Shown in pieces: positions 57,301-64,000 of a DNA stretch of 64,000 nucleotides. The notes beneath the pieces are model-generated. The model saw only the letters and a list, made by a program, of their open reading frames with translations, searched no databases and was not told the DNA's origin. Numbering within the stretch: position 1 is the stretch's first letter; each line of letters begins with the position of its first letter. A program made the translations under genes and the position numbers. This stretch comes from Symsagittifera roscoffensis (taxonomy: Eukaryota > Xenacoelomorpha > Acoela > Convolutidae): positions 6,479,907-6,543,906 of the forward strand of contig NC_087068.1 in the NCBI RefSeq assembly GCF_963678635.1. The letters are read 5' to 3'.

Positions 57301-57683
57301 GCAACCCCACTATTCCTTAAAAGTCTAGGTTGTTTCCAGAAAGTTTGTATTCATGCTGTATGTGGTTGGTATGTTAAGATTTTCACGTCGATTGTCTTAT
57401 AATTTTGTTGGAAAGTTTTGTGATCTTTTAATTTAGTTGCCACTCGAATCAATTTTCTTGCTACTTGTTCTAGTCGTTTGCTAATGTTTTTGTCGGTGGA
57501 TGTTTGTATTCCTTTATACCTATTGTTTATTTTATCTAAACTTCTTGCTATGTTACGTTTGCGTTTTGCACCTGATGTTTGTTTTGATGTCTTGTCTGCT
57601 CCAATTTTGGTTGCGGTTGTATTTGTTGTCGTTGGTTGATCGAAACTTCATCCTCCGACCAATGTTGCAAGTCGTGCATGATT

Positions 57684-58348
57684 TCAGCTGGCAGAGGTGG
57701 CTTCGTGAGGTTTTTCCGATCTAAACATGCGTGTTTTATTTTTTTTTCCAGTTAGGGTTGGTAGGTAAACTAAATGTTGCCAAATTTGACAGAGGAGTAT
57801 TTGGTTTTCTGCCCATGTGTGCTTCAAAAGGTGAAATTTTGTTACACCATGTGGTGTTATGCGCAGAGTTTTTATCATCTCAGCAACGTCCGAAGCTAAC
57901 TTGTATGGTGTAATTGCTGGATCTATTCTCATAACCCCTAGTCGACGTTTTCATGTTTGTATCATTCTTTCTACCACCCCAATGTCTCTATGATAGTCTA
58001 CCGGTGCAAAAGTAACTTAATATGATTTGGGTTACGAAAAAGTTGGAAATTCTTTGCTCGAAATCATTGTGCTTGATCACATTATAGTCGACGGGGTACT
58101 CCGTTATTTGAAATATACCGTTGCATGAATTTTATGGCGACATCCGCTGTAGTATTGGAATTAATTTTTGCTGTCGGAAATTTTGACCATTTGTCTATAG
58201 CAACGAGTATGTAAGCGTCCTTATTTTATTCATCGGGGAGGGGCCCGGCAAAATCTAATTGTACTTCTTCATTTGGTTCTACGACCGAATCCATTTGGAA
58301 TGAATGATTTTTTCCTATTATTTGTTTAAGGTTTTTACCTTGCTCTGT
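57684..58348 (-). pseudogene. Gypsy integrase catalytic core and tail
   Basis: LDFAGPLPDE and DAYILVAIDKWSKF give the first Asp. A region with CDQAQ carries the second Asp. VERMIQT carries the Glu of the DDE triad. The tail TLRITPHGVTKF is a gypsy integrase hallmark. In-frame TAA and TGA stops fall before NKDAY, on both sides of CDQAQ and after MIQT. Confidence 0.8.
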
Positions 58349-59291
58349 TCAGTGTTTGCACTTTTTCGCCATCTGGACGATTGATCGGTAGATATGTGGA
58401 AACCACACGTTTTCACATAAATCCAGCATGGCTGTCGACCCTGGGTGTGTCAAGTGTAGGCTTTCCAGTATCGTTTGACGCAGCTGTGTTGGGATAACAA
58501 TGCGTTGGTCAATCAGCAGACAGTCCTCCCGCACATGCAGCCTGTTGCGGACATTAAACCAATACTGTCCGCAGGCGGATTTTATCGCATCCTAATCCCG
58601 CTTTTTCACAAAATTGATGAGCGGTCTGAGATTCCTGTCTTTTTTGGTAGCTGCGGCGATGAATTTGACCCCATGGACCTTCTGCAATCTTTTTCGGAGC
58701 AGCGGTGTGTCGTCCTCTGCTTCCGTCATTGTTGTTTGGTTTACGTTTGTGCCACCGAGGATCTGAGTGGTTTTCCTCCCTGTCCGATGTCCCTTGTCAG
58801 TTGAGTAGTTTTTCCTCCTTTCGGCCACGTGGGTTTAGTGATTTCTTTTCGTCCGGAATGAATAGGCCTTTGTATTTCCTGAGCTCCTGTTTTCGGTTCA
58901 TATTCGGTTGTCTGCAAATAAATTTGACAAAATTTGTTGAATTTTCCAAAGATACGAAAAAATTTTGTTTCGAGGTTATGTTTCGCGTCAGAGCTGACTG
59001 GTTTGCAGAGTGATTTGAGCAGAACTGTTTTGGTTTTTGTGTTTGCAATTGACCGCTTGCGGAATTTTTGAAAGAATGCTGATTCAGGTCAGGTTTTGGA
59101 GTGTTAATTTTTGTCCTTGTATATTCCGCGCGCTTTTTGATCAGCTGACATGGTGCCAGATTCTGATTGGCTAACTCATTAGGAATGACGCTGTCAATCA
59201 CCTCCAAGTTATTTTTGAATGTATTAGTTGATGCAACAACAAATTCCTCATCATACTCGCTTGGGGGTATTGCCAATCCAACTGGATTTTG
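58349..59291 (-). pseudogene. Gypsy linker and integrase zinc-binding domain
   Basis: The polar linker (59276-58592) leads to DAIKSACGQYW and CLLIDQRIVIPTQLRQ, then LHLTHPGSTAMLDLCENVWF, the HH part of the HHCC zinc finger. MAKKCKH is followed by a TGA exactly where the second zinc Cys is expected. Another stop is before DAIKSA. Confidence 0.75.
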
Positions 59292-59675
59292 TCACATGTA
59301 GTCTATTAGCCCCATTTTGTTACCGGCTAAATGTTTGATATCGAAGTGAAATGGAATTTGTCGATCAATCCATCTGATTAATCTACTTTGACTGGTTTTT
59401 GATCTTTCGCTTGCGTTTAAGGCGCTGATCAAAGCTTGATGGTCTGTGATGACGGTGAAATGTTTTCCGTACAGATAGTATTTGTAGTGTTCAATTTCCC
59501 ACATTACACCGAGTAATTGGAGCTTATTGACTGAATACTTTTCCTCGAGGGACTTTAAAAATCTTGATGCATAGGCTATTGCCAACCAACCTTCTGGTGA
59601 ATATTGTTCAAGCGACGCCCCTAATCCTGAAGTAGAAGCATCAGTTACTATACGTGTCTCTAGATGTTGGTCCAA
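59292..59675 (-). pseudogene. Gypsy RNase H domain
   Basis: IVTDASTSGLGASL carries the first catalytic Asp, and YLYGKHFTVITDHQALI the TDH Asp. In NKLQLLGVMW a Gln stands where the catalytic Glu is usual. The domain ends at HLAGNKMGLIDYM with a TGA before QNPVG. It removes RNA from the RNA:DNA hybrid in active elements and is inactive here. Confidence 0.85.
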
Positions 59676-59925
59676 ATGTTTGTTTTACGTGTTATTTCAG
59701 AGACTAGTTTTTTAATGTCTTCAAATGATGTATTGTGTCCCGGTTTCCAATTATTTGGTTTATCTTTCAGTGTGTTTTTCAACAGTGGCCTCAATGCTGC
59801 TGCTGTTTGTGCTAAATTTGGGATACACCTGGTGAGGTGGTGTATAGAACCCATGAAGCTTTTTAGTTGTTTAAAGATTTTGGAAGGGAGAGTTTTTCAA
59901 TTGCCTCTGTTTTTTTATCAAAATT
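59660..59925 (-). pseudogene. Gypsy reverse transcriptase C-terminal (thumb/connection) fragment
   Basis: Reads TEAIEKLSLPKIFKQLKSFM, then GSIHHLTRCIPNLAQ and LRPLLK, the segment after the catalytic palm in gypsy reverse transcriptases. The palm with its Asp motifs is absent. A frameshift near 59675 separates it from RNase H. Confidence 0.75.
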
Positions 59926-59929
59926 GCAA

Positions 59930-60270
59930 CAAAAAATTCAGCCTTGATTCATACGTTTACTTCCTCTCTCTGCAAAAACCAACCCGCTTATCAAAAGACA
60001 CAGCCAGGAACCCATTATCCTTTAGATAATTCCTCAATTTAATAACAGATTTGTCTCTTGAACTTTGCCTTACTTTTTAGCATATGCCTTTGCCGCGGCT
60101 TCTATTTCACATAAAGTTGCATTCGATGTTTTTTGGTTTTTCAATTAAGAAAGAAAAAAGTCGAAAAATACGTTTTGTTAAATTTGCCTCTGATTAGATG
60201 CTTGGGACCCATTGACAGCATTCCATGTACTCATCCAAGCAAATGAATGTTATCAAGCACCCTAACTGAA
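59930..60270 (-). pseudogene. Penelope-like element N-terminal fragment
   Basis: Minus-strand pieces in different frames: LDNIHLLG, MLSMGPKHLIRGKFN, SNATLCEIEAAAKAYAKK, then RDKSVIKLRNYLKDNGFLAV and SFDKRVGFCRERK. These resemble the region upstream of the reverse transcriptase in a common invertebrate Penelope-like lineage. The motif is recalled from family knowledge and not tested. It runs directly into gypsy sequence. Confidence 0.6.
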
Positions 60271-60335
60271 CGCTCATTTCTCCCTCAAGAGGTTTATTTT
60301 GTCTCTCGAATTTTATCTCTATTTTGTTTTAGGAT

Positions 60336-60554
60336 TTAAGAAAAAGAATAACAATTTTTGTGGGTGTCTTGGAGGATTGAAATGGAAAACAATAAAAACA
60401 GTGTAGTCTGTAAAAGAAATATAAAAACCCGATTGATTTTAGGAAATCGACAAGAGCCTGTAGTCGGGAAGTTCGTGTACTTTTTGTCCAAAATCTTTGA
60501 AGTTAAAGCTTTGATACGGTCATACATATACAGGGTAGTTGGCGTTAATCCCAT
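60336..60554 (-). other. Open frame of unknown nature
   Basis: Reads GLTPTTLYMYDRIKALTSKI followed by LDKKYTNFPTTGS. It lies just upstream of the Penelope-like fragment on the same strand and could belong to it. No family is recognised. Confidence 0.25.
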
Positions 60555-60559
60555 TTAAC

Positions 60560-61800
60560 GCACTGTGGCTCCATTGGACAAGTTGCAGCCGTCAATTGTG
60601 GTGAGTCGGCCAACAATACCCTTCGAAGAGTTGCCAAATCTCCGGGAACAAATTACCTCGATAACAGCAAGAAGCTGCGAGTAATGAGTGCATAATTCGT
60701 TGAACAAAAAAAAGTCAACAGATGAGACCGTTAATTTGAATGATAAAACCCAACGGATGGAGGGATGCTTGAATCTTTACGAAAGTAGAACAAAATTTCT
60801 CAAAAATGAGAATGAACTCATACTGATGGTAAACAAATAGTGGAATAAAAAAGTAAACTATGAGAAACAGAGGTAGCTGAAAAAGCTGAAAAAAGCTTAG
60901 AGGTGAGAGCTTGCCAAAGGATTTGCTCTGAAAGCGGTTACAGTTTTTTTTTTCAGAGCCCATTCTCCGTGCCACCAAGTTTGTACGACATCTTGTTGCC
61001 AGCCGAAACGATGGCAAGGCATTTTAGAATTCTTTTTACTCTGCTATCCAGATAAAGGAGGAAAAGCGCTGTTTTTCATGGTTTTTCTAGAAACAAAAAA
61101 AACTTAGTTGAAAACGAAGAAGCGATAAAAATTTACAATAAAAGAGATTTGGATGCTACCAAGGACTTTTTGAGCAGACAGATGGACAGTTGAAACTCGT
61201 CAAAATTGTATATACAGAAATAGTCATCTTAACTGAAGGTGCTAATTACAAATGATCGCCAAATTCTAAGCTATAAAAAGTAATACAGCTCAGTCGCGCT
61301 GGAAACACTCGTTTTTATGGATGGAAGTATATCGGAATTGGGAAATGTTTCTAAGGTAAAGTCAAGGTTAAAACTTGAGCTGATTTCAGATTTTATGATG
61401 TCTCTGAATTGACACTTTTTTATAACATAATGACCTTCAGACAAACTACTTGTCAAGTGGTTGAATTTCGTTGTTGTAAATATTTGTCAAGCTTACATAA
61501 GAAGCATGTTGAAACAAAGCTGAGAAGATCCATAATCTTCCTCAGCTAATATTAGCGATATTCAAAAGGAAAACAGGGAAGGCTGGAACAACCAAATCAG
61601 AAAAGTTTTTAATATTCTCAAAACTAGGCGGCACATATTCAATAAAAATCGAATCTAACATTTAATACAATATATATCAAAGCTTATACTACTTCAAGGT
61701 GTATGATTTCAAGGATAAAGAAATTTTGAAAATCGAGTTTGTTTACTTGCAACTGAGCAGTTGCACGGACACTCGCATTGACACCCGAGTCCTACTAAAT
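60560..61800. other. Stretch without recognised gene
   Basis: 60560-60700 is less AT-rich and gives plausible short frames on both strands, but splice sites and homology do not settle either. The rest is AT-rich with no feature seen. Confidence 0.35.
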
Positions 61801-61804
61801 TCTT

Positions 61805-61960
61805 CCTTAAGCAGACAAATACTATATATTAACCAGCTAGAACTGAGATGAGAAACAAAATTGCAGAATATTTAATCATTAATTATTAATTATCTTCGTG
61901 TCTCGATTCTGGTTGGTTGAAATAAATATTTTCTGCTTGCTTATTGATGAGTTTCAGTAC
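61805..61960. mobile_element. MITE-like inverted repeat, copy b
   Basis: AGCAGACAAATACTATATATTAACC on the left faces an inverted TCGATTCTGGTTGGTTGAA on the right around an AT-only centre. It shares its arms with 55648-55862. Confidence 0.55.
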
Positions 61961-63660
61961 ACGGTTGTCTAAAAACAGTTTTCCAATATTAATGCAGCTC
62001 AAGAAGCTTGGCTCGTGCTTGACTTAAATTTCTAAGCAGCGATGAGTCACTTCAGTCAGGTTTCCATCTGTAGGGAAAAGGAAGTTTCCTGTTGTAACAT
62101 TCGCCCAGAACTTATCCAGCACGGAAGAAAGAAACAGTACCAATTGATGACTGGCTGTCGTCAGTTGCTTTAATTCTATGGGTTTTTCACCGTCTTGACC
62201 TATTCAGTTGATTTTTGGAAGGGCTTACCACCGTGTTACAGCTTTTTGGCTATCTGCCAAAGGTTTTTTAAGCTTTCGTTTAAGCTTTGAAAGTAACCAC
62301 ATAGCTGGGTCTCGGATCCTCAGTCAACGTGATCCCCTAACAGCCATAACTTTTACTATTCTAAGTGACAGTTATATATCTGATCCATTAGAAATGGATT
62401 GACTCTTTCCTCGTCCTCAAATACTCATGCTCTAAAATAGCAATTAAAATGAAATTAAGTTGTTCCATCGGGTTATTACAGCAGGTAAAAGGTATGACTT
62501 GTTACTGAAATAGTCCTTAGGTGTCGGGCCTACAAATCCCCTCTCATCGAGGGATAATGTATTTATCTTTTCCTTTCCTCTGGTCGAGAGGGTTCGGTTA
62601 CATCCTAAAAACGCCACTCAACCTTCAGGTCCATTTCGCCCTAAATTATCTTATCACGTACGGGTGATGAGTCCGGAGGCGTCGTTTAAATATATCAATG
62701 GGTCTTCTTTCTCAATTGTAACAGTTTTTTTCGCGTCTTATTCGGTTGCTGTTTTTGACACATTCATTTTCATCAAATTGGTGGTTTTTGCATATCTCAG
62801 AAATATTCCTGTTCCAAAATTTTAAGCTTCCAGCGTATTCTGACAATCTTTTCTGTCTTCATTGTCACCTTAAAGCGCTTAATGTCGTTTTCAACTTGCA
62901 CCGAAAGGATCGGTTGTGCGATCCGGTGAAATGACACGTACTCCTCGGACATCCCAACAATGTCCTCATCCAACGCATAACACCAAGTAATTATCAAATA
63001 CCTATTCAGCGTCGTTCTACAAACATCACATTACATCATAAAATAAAAATTATCTAGGTAATCTCAACTCAACACGTTTCACAAATAGTATCATATCACA
63101 ATTTCAAAGCCTTTCCCATTTGTTTTTTTTTTACAAATTATCCACCATGGGGAATATCCTACCTAAATTTGTTTTCCAACCACTTACGCAAATTGACACA
63201 TAAAAATTCTTCTTGCTCTTTAATATAATTTCCTTATCAACTCGTAAAATTTGGCAATAACAGCTAAATTTGTCATTGGAAATTCAACAAAAGTAGTAAC
63301 AGTATCTGGTGAGATCATTTTAGTCAGAACAAAAAGTTAACATTTCAATGTCAAGGCTTAGTTAGCTCGGTTATGTTTTTAGGCCTAAAGACAATTCTTA
63401 GTTCTTCTTTTCCCTCCTTCTCGGTTCTAATCATCATGTCGGCTCGTTGTCAGCATTCTTTGCTTCACGGCTTCTTCTAATGTTTTGTTTTTTGAGGACC
63501 CAGCAGGAATGTCACAAGTAAAGAATTGGAGGAACAGTAATTTCGAACTTGACTGGTAGCGTACATGCACGTTATCGAAACAAATGGAGAAACAGTATTT
63601 TCGTGCGCAAACTTTTCGAACACAGAAAATGCTTTGCTCTATTCAACCAAAATTAGTACT
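61961..63660. other. Stretch without recognised gene
   Basis: More balanced in base composition than the repeat regions, with frames such as 62208-62402 (plus) and 62997-62797 (minus), but none shows a known motif or convincing splice context. Confidence 0.35.
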
Positions 63661-63789
63661 TAACTATAAGGGCAAATTGAAATGACTGGGAAAATGACTT
63701 CTGCCACGGAAGTTAAGTCTCTGGTTTCCCCATAACCTTTCAATCTCCTTCAGTGTCTTCAATTTTTTGCAGATGGTCTTGAACAAAGC

Positions 63790-64000
63790 CCAGTTAATAA
63801 AGATAATGTTACTGAACTGTTCAGGGGACGGTATTGCCATTTCTTGATCACTGTTCCCGCATTGGCTTCCAGCCATCTCATCGTAATCATAGCCCTTACC
63901 ACCACTAATAACACAAGCTGCATTTGGCCGGGAAGCCCCGTGGAGAACGATTCACTCAGGTCCCACACCAACACTGAGTTTGCTCCTTTGGGGTATCAAA
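63790..64000 (-). other. Possible fragment of a Cys-rich extracellular (WSC-like) domain
   Basis: Minus-strand pieces in three frames read EQTQCWCGT, DLSESFSTGLPGQ and NAACVISGGKGYDYDEMAGS then QCGNSDQEMAI. The CWCG...C...CG spacing recalls a WSC domain, but two frame changes would be needed and the window ends here. This could be a decayed gene, an exon with errors or chance. Confidence 0.25.

Larger units (their letters stand above)
57300..59930 (-). mobile_element. Decayed Ty3/gypsy retrotransposon, pol region
   Basis: On the minus strand the order is the end of reverse transcriptase, RNase H, linker, integrase zinc domain, integrase core and integrase tail, the gypsy order. Most of it stays in one frame but is cut by many stops and at least two frameshifts. 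No LTRs, primer-binding site or gag were identified; the upstream end is replaced by a Penelope-like fragment at about 59930. Confidence 0.8.

Noticed and set aside
57684-58540. Alternative genetic code, because gypsy frames run through stops
   Set aside because: All three stop codons occur, a frameshift is present and catalytic residues are lost, while host genes use the standard code; simple decay explains it.
60560-60700. Coding exon on either strand (for example LATLRRVLLADSPQL on minus)
   Set aside because: Both strands give short plausible frames, homology is not convincing and splice sites do not decide.
62655-62695. TGATGAGTCC...GG.CG resembling a hammerhead ribozyme core
   Set aside because: The invariant C before UGAUGAG is replaced by G and no GAAA follows the presumed stem II, so the catalytic core is not there.

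Overview
This 64 kb window is AT-rich, repeat-laden nuclear DNA of an animal. Three intron-containing host genes are readable, all on the minus strand: the first two exons of a high-affinity choline transporter (SLC5A7/CHT family, 10498 to 6646, running off the left edge), a complete six-exon cytochrome c1 gene (48333 to 44961), and a four-exon Fos/ATF3-like bZIP factor (55593 to 51517). A choline transporter together with a Fos-type bZIP indicates a metazoan. The phylum cannot be fixed from sequence alone. Introns run from 65 bp to more than 6 kb, and one uses a GC donor. There is no sign of bacterial, organellar or rRNA sequence, and no intact tRNA gene was seen.

Layout. 1-6480: a patchwork of repeated blocks (family R3) lying 3' of choline transporter exon 2, probably inside its second intron. 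6646-10498: transporter exons 1 and 2 around a 3.3 kb intron that holds two hAT-like MITEs. 10754-11431: a foldback element with 164 bp arms. 12.6-13.4 kb: two R1 elements in inverted orientation. 15.8-16.2 kb: a short direct-repeat pair. 16.6-24.0 kb: four diverged copies of a large repeat with C-tracts, palindromes and nested deletions. 24.7-28.0 kb: a second foldback (24990-25607) and four more MITE copies. 29.1-29.5 kb: an R1 copy with a clear terminal hairpin. 31.3-33.0 kb: a decayed Penelope-like retroelement bounded by inverted terminal repeats. 34.4-40 kb: dispersed repeats and tRNA-like SINE pieces. 40.3-44.3 kb: a tandem array with a period near 1.59 kb, related to R3. 45.0-48.3 kb: cytochrome c1. 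48.4-51.5 kb: composite repeats. 51.5-55.6 kb: the bZIP gene, with SINE pieces in its 2.6 kb last intron. 56.4-59.9 kb: a decayed Ty3/gypsy pol on the minus strand, abutting a second Penelope-like fragment (59.93-60.27 kb). 60.6-64.0 kb: no confident gene.

The host genes are unrelated housekeeping or regulatory genes and do not form an operon or pathway. Cytochrome c1 serves mitochondrial complex III, the choline transporter serves neuronal choline uptake, and the bZIP protein is a nuclear transcription factor. Most of the window consists of mobile-element remains, and the more unusual structure is there. All calls rest on reading the sequence by eye. No alignments, database searches or expression data were used.
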